A DNA stretch of 64,000 bases from Morella rubra. Its lineage: Eukaryota > Streptophyta > Magnoliopsida > Fagales > Myricaceae. Below are positions 54,295 through 64,000 of this stretch, piece by piece (positions within the stretch are counted from its first letter, which is position 1; each line of letters opens with the position of its first letter). Below the pieces are notes generated by a model that saw nothing but the letters and a program-made list of their open reading frames with translations, did not search any database and had not been told where the DNA came from. The position numbers were made by a program, and so were the translations under genes. The DNA lies in assembly GCA_003952965.2 (NCBI GenBank), contig CM025849.1, positions 7,165,947 to 7,229,946 on the forward strand. The letters are read 5' to 3'.

Positions 54295-56964
54295 ATGGCG
54301 TCATCTGGTTTTGAGACTGGGGAGGCTGGAGTAAGCCCTGCGCCCAAAGGAACTCTACCGGTGGCCCTATGGGTGTCCGATCACCACCAGACCAATTTAG
54401 CCGGATTACGGCTTAAGTATGGCATCCCTCTAACCATAGTGATAAGGACGCCTGACTACAAGGAAAGGCTGGTGTGCCCTGAAGGGGATGAGATTGCCTT
54501 TTTTGAAGATGTGTTGCACGCGGGGGCCAAATTCCTGCTTACTAAGGATATGCGACAGCTTCTACGATGGTTCTCATTGTCTCTAGTTCCCAACAGCTGG
54601 AGATTGGCATTGGGCTTCTTTGCCCTATGGGAGAAATTATTTTCGAATGAGAAACCTTCCGCCTAGCGAGAGTTTGTTTGGTGTTACAAGCTGCAGACAA
54701 GTGAGTTCAGCATGTACTTCTTTCAGGCCTAGGACAAGCATGGTTTGTTCCTTGGTTTGCCTTCCAATAACAAGGGCTAGCACCAAAGGTTCTTCTTTTT
54801 GTCTGGCATACGGTGGGAATATCCTTTGGGGGGAAAAAATGCCGTTAGGGTTCAATAGTCTTTGAGACTGCCTTTCGCCCAAGGTAATGCCTCTTATCCC
54901 TTCTGCTTATTTTTTCTTGTGCGTGCTTGGGCGTTCTGTATAACTTATCATTTGGTGGGATGCTATGATGTAGCTCGAGAAACACCAGGTCTGACCCCAG
55001 AAGAGGACTCGCGCATCAAGCGGGCAATGGCCGGTAAAGCCTAGGTTATGGTTGAGTTGCTGCCCTTCGTGAAGGCTGTGGGCGGGTCTTCAATAGGTGA
55101 GTCTCTGTGATTAATTTTGTTGTTATTTTACGTCCTTGCGATTCATCTGCTACTTCTGTAAAAGACTGTATATGTATGTTGGGTTGTTGCAAGTTGGAGT
55201 AGATTGTTGTCATTTTATGTATTGGGTGTGACTATAACATCGAATGGTGTGGTCTATTACTGTCGTTGGTGTGCTGGTATGGGAGTCTTAAAATTTGATG
55301 CGCAGCTGACCGGGCCTTCTCATTCTATATTGTGCGCAGAAGTGAGGCAGACGTAAAATACTGAATCCAATAGGGGGTAGGCCACTCAAAGCCATTCTAG
55401 GAGGCAAGTCGAGTCCCATTGGTTCTAGTCTGAAGTCTGGTGTGTCTGTCTGCAATACCAGGTCTAGTGTTGTTGCCCGTGAGACCAGATCTACTACGGA
55501 TTGTTGAAGAGCAGTGACACCATCGTCGAGCAGTGACAACATGAAGATCCTAAAAGAAGTCACTGCTCCTACCGGTGCCTCGATTGGTAGGCCCTGGACT
55601 CGTTTACACACGAGGCTTGCGTTGACAAACGAGGAAGAAAAGGAAGAGAGTAGGGAACCTCTCGTTCGCAAGGCAAGGAAAAGGGCTCGTCGATCACTCG
55701 AGCAGAGCAGCAGCAAGCACCGAGGTTCTGTTGGGGGCTCATCCTCCTCCTCCGAAGGGAAGTCGTCCTTTGAGCTACCAGAAGCAACAATAGCTGTCAA
55801 AAGGCAAAACAGAGTGGTTGGTTCTTTTGGCAAGCCAACGGAGAGTCAAAGACAAAGTGGAGGAGCTGGCCCTTCTGCCTATCCTATAGAGAGTCCAGAG
55901 CTACCTCCATCACCTACGGCCTTTTCAGGGTGAGCTGATATGGAAAGTCCTAGCGTAACGGCTCTAACTAGTGCTAGTATTGGTGTTCGTTCTACTTTTA
56001 TCCCCGAAGTGTTTGAGCAAGTGGAGAAGATGTTGCCATAATTTTCCTCCTACGCATCTGCTGTGAGCCAGCTACTGCAATGGTTACTCCAGGACTTCCA
56101 GACGGCAAATAAGCTTCTACCCAGACACAGCATATTGTCCTCCATAAGTTGTTTCGGGAGCCAGGGGAAAGGGAGATAATGGCTCGGTCCCCTATCATGG
56201 TCAGGGTGTTGTGGATGCCGCATGATCACGGTTTCGCGCCTTGAGGTTGGAGGTAGAAGGGTTGAGGTCTCAGCACACGACTAGTGTTGTTAGGGAAAAG
56301 GAATTGTGCATCGATGTGTCTCGGTTGTCAAACGAATTAGAGCAATAGTAGGCTGATCAGCTAAGGATGGAGGCCAAGTTGAAGGCAAGTTGTTTAGAGG
56401 TCAACCACTTCAACTCGGCCAAGGAGGGAGGGGCTAATGAAGGACAAAGAATTGATGGAACTGGCTGGCAATGTAGCTACAGATAAGTCACTACGGGAGG
56501 GTGCCGCTCGCGACTGTCTGCTTACTTCTAAAAGGGGAGATAATCTCCAATTGCAACTAGCGGAAGCTCAAGATGATGTGAGGGATTACAAGCGCAGACT
56601 GTGGCAATTACAACATGAGCTACAGGTTGCCGAGACGGGCCTTATAGCGGTGTGGTCGGCAGGCTTCTACTATAGTTTTGACACACTAGTGGAGATAGCC
56701 AAGGAGAAATTTCCTGGTGTGGACCTGTCAGACTTGAAGGTCGAAGACTATGCCGACGACGCTGGTGGTGAAGTAGGCTCTCCTTTGGCTGAAGAGACAC
56801 TAGAAGTGGAGCTTGGAGGGGCTACCCCTGAGGTTGTGGTCGAGAAGGGGGAAACTAGTGGAACCGTCCCAGTTCCCCTGATTGCAAATTTGCCCTCGCC
56901 GGTTCTGGAGATCTCTCTAGCTAACCCGACAACTGTGGATACATCACTAGCCTCTATTGATTAG
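54295..56964 (+). pseudogene. Transposase_28-like ('putative gypsy type transposon') ORF, decayed
   Basis: It starts MASSGFETGEAG at 54295 and is open to 54666. The stretch HAGAKFLLTKDMRQLLRWFSLSLVPNSWRLALGFFALWEKLF has the layout of the plant Transposase_28 family (PF04195), protein of unknown function found with gypsy elements. Then come stop-interrupted pieces (SGIRWEYPLGGKN near 54800) and a possible intron (GGTGAGTC at 55096 to an AG near 55340). A basic Ser-rich linker follows (55514-55933), and a coiled-coil-like C-terminal part (56437-56964, AEAQDDVRDYKRRLWQLQHELQ, then FDTLVEIAKEKFPGVDLSDL). It runs opposite to the pol. Stops and shifts indicate a pseudogene. Confidence 0.72.
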
Positions 56965-57871
56965 GCAGTCCTATTCTTGATGGTGATTTCGGGAGGAGGT
57001 TTCGAGGACCAGGCGACACTGTCTTTTTGGGGGAAGGAAGCATCTGCCACCTCAGAGGAGGCTACATGTGAGCGGCCTGTCATCGTTTTGGGAGGAGAAA
57101 AAGTACACATGCTGAAATTGTTACTGCACTTGAAGAATGACCATCTGTTATGTTGTTGTGTTTTCTATCTCTTCTTGCTTTTATTTGGAACATTATCATT
57201 CTATATTTCTCATGATATTGAAACTCTCGTGTGTTTTTGGTAAGCCGCCCTTGGGAGCTTTGTGATAATATTAGGTTTTAGAATTTTACTGTGCTCTTTC
57301 GTCTCTGTTCTGATGTTGCGTTGTTTCATTGAGCTGAATGGGGCCTTATTGTGCTGTATGTTGTGGCGTGGTGGACGTGATAATCTAGATGAAAGAACCT
57401 TTCTATGACCCTGGTGTGGTAATCATGATATTCCTTCAACCAAGTAGATGTGTCTTCCCAATGGGTAGAGTTCAGTTGTGAAAACCCTGATTAGGATGTT
57501 CTTTGTCGAGCGGTACGCCATGCTGACATGACTCGTCACTAGTGGCATGTTCCTTTTAATTTTAATTGTGTCATACAGCCTGTCAATTTATCCGTGTCGT
57601 ATGCTCGCTGCCTTGTGATGCTGCTCGATGACGTAATACTTCTTCAACACATCATTTACACATGTCCTGTCGACAAACGCTGGGCTTATGATCTTGAAAC
57701 CTAGACGATGCTTTAGCTTACTATTTGGAAGTTGTAGAGGTATGATTAACATGTTCTTCGAAGAGATATGAATTAACTCCTCACCAGTGCTGAAGCATTT
57801 GAATCGCTTCGTAAAATGTCCGGGAGAAGATATTTTTGAAGTGACATCTCAACTATTGCCGATTGCTTTTC
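56965..57871. other. Spacer without a recognised gene
   Basis: Between the Transposase_28-like ORF and the F-box-like gene. It includes a Leu/Phe-rich open frame (to 57243) of no known family. Nothing else recognised. Confidence 0.5.
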
Positions 57872-57880
57872 TTTATATAC
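57872..57880 (+). promoter_or_regulatory. TATA box of the F-box-like gene
   Basis: TTTATATAC, about 110 bp before the ATG at 57985, with a C/T-rich leader between. It is in the usual plant position, so the F-box-like fragment seems to have kept its own core promoter. Confidence 0.5.
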
Positions 57881-57984
57881 GCCATACTCTCATTTCTCCA
57901 GTGCTCGACTCCTCTTCTCCATCTTCCTTTGTCTTGTTTCGGCCTGAATCTTTTAGTCTCTCTTCTTTTTTTCTTTGTTCATCC

Positions 57985-58718
57985 ATGGCGGATTATCTGA
58001 CTGGCCTCCCAAAAGAGTTGTTGTAAGATATTATTCTCAAAGCAACCACCAGGACAGATTTACACTCGTAAGTCTTGGACGACCCTGAGAACATGGTGTT
58101 CACTCTGTTGAACATCTAAGGGACCTGCAGGACTCTTTGTGAGGCTTCAGACTGTGGTGTCACCTTCCAGAATTGTCGTGTAGAGGAGCTTCCCAATCTT
58201 GTGGCCAGTCCTCTTGAGGTGGCCAAATTTATGGACTCGCTTTTCATCCACCACAACCCCAACGTACTTTTCTTAAGGGGTATTCGCACCTTGTTCGTAG
58301 GGGACAATTATTTCAAAGCCCTGAAGTTGGTGGAGGAAGCCATGGAGGCTGGAAATATCAAGACAACGTACATGTTCTGCATGCTGGAATTGTTAAACAA
58401 TTCACACTAGGAGTCACAAGAAGTCGACCGGGTTCTCAAACTTTTGGGGCCCCTGAAAGATTATGAAGATATGATGTGGATAAGGCAAATGACCATGCAA
58501 CAATTTAGCCATGAATGGAACGATGGGTTAAAACTGGAGGTGAGTGCGGATGGTTGCTTGGGCGTCACAGCAAGTGTGAAATTTTTAAGGTGTCGGGGCT
58601 CAACACCGAATGGGCAGAAGATTATTATGATTATGACCTTTGCATGTATTGTAAGGCCAATCGAGAGATGGCCTATTTTGTGTACAGATTGACCGGCCGC
58701 TATAGGCCGCCCTTCTGA
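57985..58718 (+). pseudogene. F-box-like gene (At2g35280 type), decayed
   Basis: The start MADYLTGLPKELL, a stop, then DIILKATTRTDLHS matches the beginning of an F-box (LP.EL...I+......DL). After a gap, VEELPNLVASPLEVAKFMDSL, HNPNVLFLRGIRTLFV, ALKLVEEAMEAGNIKTTYMFCMLELL (58170-58400) follows the pattern of plant F-box proteins such as At2g35280. The final DYDLCMYCKANREMAYFV resembles their C-terminal Cys pair. Such proteins act in SCF ubiquitin ligases. At least three in-frame stops and a shift near 58510 make it a pseudogene. It lies antisense to the enclosing retroelement's pol, as if captured. The family assignment is from memory of the pattern. Confidence 0.65.
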
Positions 58719-58899
58719 ATATATCACTTTGTACTTCCCCTTTTTCTATAAATGAAATTATCTTGTTCTCCTTTATCTGTGCATGCTCCCACATTTTCTC
58801 TATTGTTTGTTCCATTCTTGTGGTTGGTTGGATGTGTGGCATCATTGAACAAGACTTGTCTTTTGGTGAGAAGGTGTCCTTAGTAGTTCAGAGTTATAC

Positions 58900-59390
58900 G
58901 TTCTCTGGTGTAGTGATGTCTTGGGCATAGGCTGGTTAGACCAAGTTGCTGGTGTAGAGGTGCACTTAGACCAATGGTGGAGACCACTTTGATGGTGTAG
59001 AGGTGCCCTTGGCACAGTTGTTGAGACCACTTTGTTGGTGTATGGGTGCTCGTGGCACAGTAGTTGAGACCACTTTGCCGGTGTAGGAGTGCCTTTGGAA
59101 CAAATGAGTTAGACTAGCTGCCCGAGGTGTTCGCATTGTAGGGGTACTCACTAAGGGTGCCCGTAGCACTGGCGCTTCATGATGCTTTGGCACAGATCAC
59201 TTGGACCGATTTGTTGGTGTATGGGTGCCCGTAGCACAGTGGTTGAGACCACTTTGCTGGTGTAGGGGTGCCTGTTGTACAATGGTTGAGACCACTTTAC
59301 TGGTGTAGAGGTGCCTTTGGCACAAATGAGTTAGACCAGCCGCCAGGGGTGTTCCCGTCATGAGGGTACTCATTAATAGCTGCAACATTA
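58900..59390. repeat. 43-bp minisatellite with higher-order pattern
   Basis: Units start with (G)TTGAGACCACTTTG(C/T)TGGTGTA(G)GGGTGCC. The starts at 58980, 59023 and 59066, and at 59245 and 59288, are exactly 43 bp apart. The two groups are 265 bp apart and each is followed by ACAAATGAGTTAGAC and GGTGTTC...GGGTACTCA, so a larger unit was duplicated too. It lies between pol and the antisense genes, where Tat elements often carry tandem repeats. Confidence 0.9.
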
Positions 59391-59529
59391 TGACTCCAAA
59401 GAAGGTGGTATGGCGAAGAAAGTGCTTGCTCTTTATTAAAATTAAATAACATGATATAGTACTATAAAATCAGAGCAAAGAGTTCCAAAGTTGGTCTCGA
59501 AAAAATGTAACGTGGGTCGTAATGTAAAC

Positions 59530-61400
59530 TTACTAGTGATAGCGCTTTAGATGAGCCACATTCCACTGGTGTGGGAGGCATTTTTCTTTCTTGTCCTTCA
59601 GGTGGTAAGTTCCTGATCCCTCCCAGTTAGCATAGAGCTTGCCTTCAGTAGAGTTGATGGCTGGTGGCATAATTTCTCGTAGAACCAGGTCACCTATAGA
59701 AAACTTTTTCGCTTTGACCCAAGCGTTGTAGTACCTTTCCACCCGTCGCTAATAGTGATGGTTCTGCATGCTGGCCTTGTTTCTTTTATGTTCTAGAAAG
59801 TTGAGGTTGGTGCTAAGATCAACATTGTTTTGCTCGGGGTCATGGTTGCTTACTCTGTAGGTGTGGACACCCATTTCTACCGAAACCATGGCTTCTATGC
59901 CATAATCTAGGCTGAATGGTGTCTCTCTTGTAAGAGTTCGAGCCGTTGTTCGGTAGGCCCAGAGAACTCCTGGAAGTTCTTCTGCCCATGCTCCTTTTCT
60001 ATTGTCAAGCTTGGCCTTGAGCATGTTAACAATTGTCAGATTTGTGACTTCTAATTGCCCATTGGCCTGGGGGTAAGCCGAGGATGAGAAATGATGTTGG
60101 ATGCCCAGCCAGTTCTTTGCAAAACTCTTAAACCGGTGGTTCGAATTGCCTTCCATTATCGGAGATTAAAACTCCTTGGTATGCCGAATCTGCATATGAT
60201 GGGGACCACACAAACCTCCAATCTGCTCTTCTGTGATAAGGCTAAGGTTGGGCTTCTACTGCCATTTAGTAAAGTAGTCTATTGCTACTACCAAGAACTT
60301 CACTTGCCCTTTCCCGAGCGAGAAAAGGACCTACAATGTTAATTCCCCCATTGTGAGAAAGGCTATGGGGGAATGATAGGGCATGTTCTCTACTGACTCG
60401 CTGGACGGCTGTGTTGAATTGGCAATTGTCGCAACCTTTTACCTTATGCCATGGAATCTTTTAACGATCGGCCAATAATAGCCTGCGTAGATGGCTTTGG
60501 TTGGCCGAGATTCTCCTTAGGAGTGATTGGCCGCATATTCCTTGTGGATTTCTCAGAAACATAATCTGCTTCAGGGGGAGCCACGGCAGCGAAGGAGAGG
60601 CCTGAGAAACTTCGTTTGTAGAGCTTGTTTAGTTGTATAGTGTACCGAGCAGCCTTCATTCCTATCTTCTGAGCCTCCTCTATTGGCCGAGGAGTTCCCC
60701 AGTGAGGAGAAAATGGATAACTGATGCACCCCACCATTCCCCCTGGGTTATTTGCCACACTGCGTGCTCGAAGCAAATAAAAGGTTTATCCAATACTTCT
60801 AAGGGAACATCCACATGGTTTTACACATTATCGGGGTCTAAAGTCATCTGAGCCAGGCTATCAGCTGAGGAATTCTCCGCTCGAGGTATCTACTCTATTG
60901 AGAAGTACTTAAATATGTGCGTGAGCTCCAGAACACGAGCCAAATACTCTTTCATGTTTTCCCCTTTTGCAAGAACTCGCCTTTGACCTGGCCTACTACC
61001 AGTTGGGAGTCGTTGTACAGTTTAGTCCCGTTAGCTCCCAAAAGACTTACGATACTAAGACCTGCTAGGATGGCCTTTTATTCGGCCTTATTGTTAGCGG
61101 CTTTAATTTTGAACCGAAGGGCGTACCGGACGATCATCCAGTCGGGTGACGTTAGCACTACACCCGCACCGCTGGCCCACTTGTTTAAGGAGCCATCAGC
61201 ATGAGCAATCCAGACATGTTCTACTTGGAGGGGGATTGCTTCAGTAGGCTATTTAGGTTCCGCGTGTTGGTCTTCGACTTCAATCATGAAATCTGCAAGG
61301 ACTTCCCTATGAGCTTCCGTGTAAGGTTGGTGTTTGATATCAAACTCGCCTAATTCAATGGTCCATCTTGTCGACTGCCCTGAAGTTTCGATATTCTGCA
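59530..61400 (-). pseudogene. Tat-like gypsy pol remnant: RNase H and integrase
   Basis: On the - strand, about 61400-61260 reads GQSTRWTIELGEFDIKHQPY, the end of the RT-RNase H region. A second RNase H-like domain (61225-60845) follows with HADGSLN, NNKAE, LYNDSQLVVGQVKGEF and ENSSADSLAQM, keeping the Asp/Glu/Asp/Asp catalytic pattern. Next come the linker (ARYTIQLNKLYKRSFSG, APPEADYVSE near 60640-60540) and integrase: FLVVAIDYFTKW near 60300, SDNGRQFE near 60150, SSAYPQANGQLEVTN (60090-60050), LPGVLWAYRTTARTLT, ending GSGTYHLKD and NVAHLKRYH at 59536. Stops and frameshifts throughout; no reverse transcriptase is left. Confidence 0.88.
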
Positions 61401-61435
61401 ATGTTTTCTTTAGCGGTAGGCTGGTGAGAACTTGT

Positions 61436-64000
61436 GAGACCCCGACCTAATTTCGGTATCTTTGTAAAAAAAAAAAAAATTATGACTTCTTAGTGTGTGT
61501 GTGTGTGTTATTACTCTAATTATTGAGAAAGGGCATGTATGGGTAAATTAATCTAAGATTTTGTCTAGGTGGAATGTTCCCCCTGGCATTTTTATGCATC
61601 TTTAGCTATGATTAATGTTATATCGTTTGCAATTTTAATAGTATTAAATTTGAGTATTTGGGATTAATTAACTAGCATCATTTTAATTGTTGGAATATAT
61701 CTCTAAGTTTGCAATATTTGAAGAAATTGAATTAGGGATTTTGACTCTTGAAAAATGTGTGAAAGGCATGTTGGGGTTAATAATAATGTGAAGTGGCAAA
61801 AAAAAAAAAATGGGGAAATCACGTGAAGGAGGGAGAAAACAAGGGGGAAGGCCACCTTGTCTTTTCCCCCCAAAACACTTCACGCTCTAAACCACCCCCC
61901 TTTTTGCCGCACACTTCACACTCTCTTCCTCACTCTTTTGCGCCCAACTCACTCACACACCCCAAGAGAAGAAGGAGAAGAGGAAGAAGGAGAAGAAGAG
62001 AGAGAGAGGAAGGGGAAAACCAAGAGAAGCCCAAGGTAAAGGGGGATCTAACATTTGGATTCAAAATTTTTGTGTGGGTAAATTGTTAGAAGTTAGTTTT
62101 CGGTTCCTTCCTACACTGTTATCATGTTTGCTGCATGTTGGCAATTTGAGTTTGTGCCATGTTCAGCCGATTGTCGATGTCTGATGAGTTGGGGAATGAA
62201 AGGCCTCAGCCTGCCCAAAGTTGTTGTTTGAAAGCCCTAAAGTGCTGATTTTGAGCCTTCTGTATGCATGTTCTTAGATTGGTTGCGGTTTGCGTAGCCA
62301 TGTTAGTGACTTATGGAAAGTGTGTCTATTCTCTCGAGGTTGGCTCCTAGTGGTCTGAAAAAGAAAAGAAGAGACTTTGGTCAATCTTGCCCCAATTCCT
62401 CGTTGTTTATATACTGTCTTCTGCGACAGGTCACCGCTAAATAAATGAAGAAATACGGAATGCCATGCAATTAATCTTATGTTTCGTATAGAAAATGATT
62501 ATTCTATATTCACCCTAAACTTTTTATCTGCTGATAGAGTGTTAGTAAAATGCTATGTCAAGTGTCAATGTTTAGTTGATTGAATGGACCAATAGCTGTC
62601 TTTTGTGCAAGTAAGCCAAGATGCCTGTAAATTACTTTTCTTTCATGCCAATACTCTAATTCGATCCATGTCCGGCCTTTAGGAGCGAAGTTGCATAGGA
62701 GAGAGTTTGAAAAATAGCAGAGCGTAAACAACAAAACACTTTGATGTTATGATTGATTCGTTCTTACTAGAGTGGTCGCTATCTAACGTGTCGATTCATC
62801 TATTTCGTGATTTCTCTTGCAGTGTTCGATTCCTGATTTTGGCTACGGCTTGCTGTAATGCTATCCTTCCTAGTGTATACATCGTACGGCTGTAGTACAT
62901 TCGTGGAAGGATAGATACCAGACTTAAGTGTAGCCATCCTAATCGCCGAGAACTAATACGATAAAAGACAATCTTATTAACAAAGATCTGGACATTTATA
63001 TCTTCGGAGAGATATAACACGATATCTTGTGTCTTGTGAAACTCGATAGGAAGGAAATAGTGGACTAGTGGCATATATCAGTAGTTGCTAGAGCTTGACT
63101 ATAGAACATAGAACTCCATGAACTCTTAGCATAAAGAGATGTTCGTTGTTTTTGTTTCCGGGCAGAGCCCCTTTACTGACGATCTCATGTTTAGACTTAG
63201 TTGGATTGAATTTTGAAGACATAGGTAAAGAGGTTATTGGTGCTTTTTGGTGCCCGATATGAGAATGCTTGTTATAGTGTGCTGTTAGTGTAGCTAGTAC
63301 CTACTATCTTGTCTGAACATGTCTGCATGTCTTGTGTTCCCAGGCTTAGAATCCCCTAAAGAGACATGTATCTTCCCAGAGATTGACATAAAGTTGAGTG
63401 GCTATGTTGTTAACCTTTATGATCGATTGAACGAACCGCATTACCTTCGCAATTCGTTGTTATCCTTGACGACAGGATTAGAACGAAAGGTTCCATTTGA
63501 TCAGAAGCGGCGCTGGGATAACCATGCTGTAGAACCTTCCGGAAATCAGGTGATAATGGTAAATTGGTGTAGAAGCATCATGTTCGTGAAGACTTCTCAA
63601 GGCCTGCGGCGTCAGAGGGCTGGCCAGAGCAAGTCCTTATTGTAACCAGTTCCGTGTAATGCAGTTTACTTGATATATCTTCTCTCGAGCAGTGACCCTT
63701 TCTGTAATGCTTAATGGCACAATCTTTTCCTCTGCGTCCTGGATCTTGAATTTTAAGCTATAATTTGAGACCATAATAGCAGAGAAGAAAGATATATCAG
63801 GATTTAAATATTCTCGAGTAATGAATATGCGAAGGAGCTGCTCCGTCCATGAATAATTAGTTTGTGATGTATGTGAATAGATAAAATGGTCCTCGAATAG
63901 CTACTGCCTCATGTTAGACCGTACTATCTGTGCTGGCTCCTCTAGCCAGCAGATGAATAGGTAAGAGTCATAACATGACAATAATTAACTCTTTATGAAT
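61436..64000. mobile_element. Start of another LTR element (gypsy-type LTR), runs off the window
   Basis: TGTGAGACCCCGACCTAATTTCGG at about 61435 is a very common beginning of plant Ty3/gypsy LTRs. It abruptly ends the pol homology of the Tat-like element. Inside are a GT run (61494-61508), a C/T-rich leader-like stretch with CACACTTCACACTC (61890-61960) and purine-rich GAGAAGAAGGAG (61965-62030). An open frame at 63319-63645 has no recognised family. The other end is not in the window, and the type is inferred only from the LTR start. Confidence 0.5.

Larger units (their letters stand above)
53726..61435 (-). mobile_element. Decayed Tat-like Ty3/gypsy element with antisense coding region
   Basis: Pol order on the - strand is RNase H (about 61210-60840), linker and integrase (60780-59530). 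Downstream of pol lie a 43-bp minisatellite (58900-59390) and coding remnants on the opposite (+) strand (57985-58718 and 54295-56964). Tat-lineage elements are known for tandem repeats and an antisense ORF between pol and the 3' LTR, and this layout fits. The presumed 3' LTR is about 53726-54030 (TATTTATATATGAGGG near 53961). No partner LTR is visible because another element cuts the pol at about 61436. Reading this as one element is an inference. Confidence 0.65.

Noticed and set aside
55288-55833. - strand open frame of 181 codons
   Set aside because: It is antisense to the basic Ser-rich linker of the Transposase_28-like ORF, whose + strand reading fits the family layout better.
63319-63645. 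108-codon open frame near the right end
   Set aside because: No recognisable domain. It lies in presumed LTR-element sequence. Left as unknown rather than called a gene.

Overview
This is nuclear DNA of a flowering plant, most likely a eudicot. Evidence: AT-rich introns with GT/AG borders, Ty1/copia and Ty3/gypsy LTR retrotransposons, L1-type LINE pieces, MITEs with long inverted repeats, a TIR-type resistance-gene fragment and a plastid rRNA insertion. I cannot name the species. All calls were made by eye.

Left part (about 0.8-44 kb): a tandem cluster of a four-exon NADPH quinone-oxidoreductase gene of the chloroplast-envelope ceQORH family (zeta-crystallin-like medium-chain reductases). 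All copies are on the + strand with the same intron phases. Three copies are intact with 329 codons: QOR2 (14285-16622), QOR4 (26182-28646) and QOR5 (32361-36761). Four are broken: psi-QOR0 (a 3' scrap at 2464-2535), psi-QOR1 (7795-11904, with a copia element in its last exon), psi-QOR3 (21917-23095, its middle replaced by a ~41-bp satellite) and psi-QOR6 (39641-43800, frameshifted). QOR5/psi-QOR6 have an intron 3 of about 1 kb and canonical residues. QOR2/QOR4 have an ~80-bp intron 3 and a consistently altered nucleotide-binding region. Between genes the same modules recur: a downstream module, a module rich in TATATAAA-like motifs, and LINE remnants. The cluster therefore grew by repeated segmental duplication.

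Mobile DNA in the cluster: a chromodomain gypsy element (3435-6012), a short copia element (8925-11706), copia pieces (15016-15670 and 29240-31400), a LINE tail (17519-18960), a solo LTR with target duplications (20197-20889), a 949-bp MULE-like element with a GC-rich core (29521-30469), an intronic MITE (34240-34629) and an inverted-repeat element holding a TIR-domain fragment (37325-38600).

Right part (about 44-64 kb): almost entirely decayed retrotransposons. There is a copia element (45798-49480), a plastid 23S rRNA fragment (49816-49985), a LINE RNase H scrap, a copia gag piece (52530-53400) and a Tat-like gypsy element. That element has RNase H-integrase on the - strand (61400-59530), a 43-bp minisatellite, a decayed F-box-like gene and a Transposase_28-like ORF, the last two on the + strand. 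A further element with a gypsy-type LTR start cuts its pol at about 61436 and runs off the window.

The only genes that look functional are the three QOR copies. Their expected role is NADPH-dependent reduction of reactive alpha,beta-unsaturated carbonyls or quinones at the plastid envelope.
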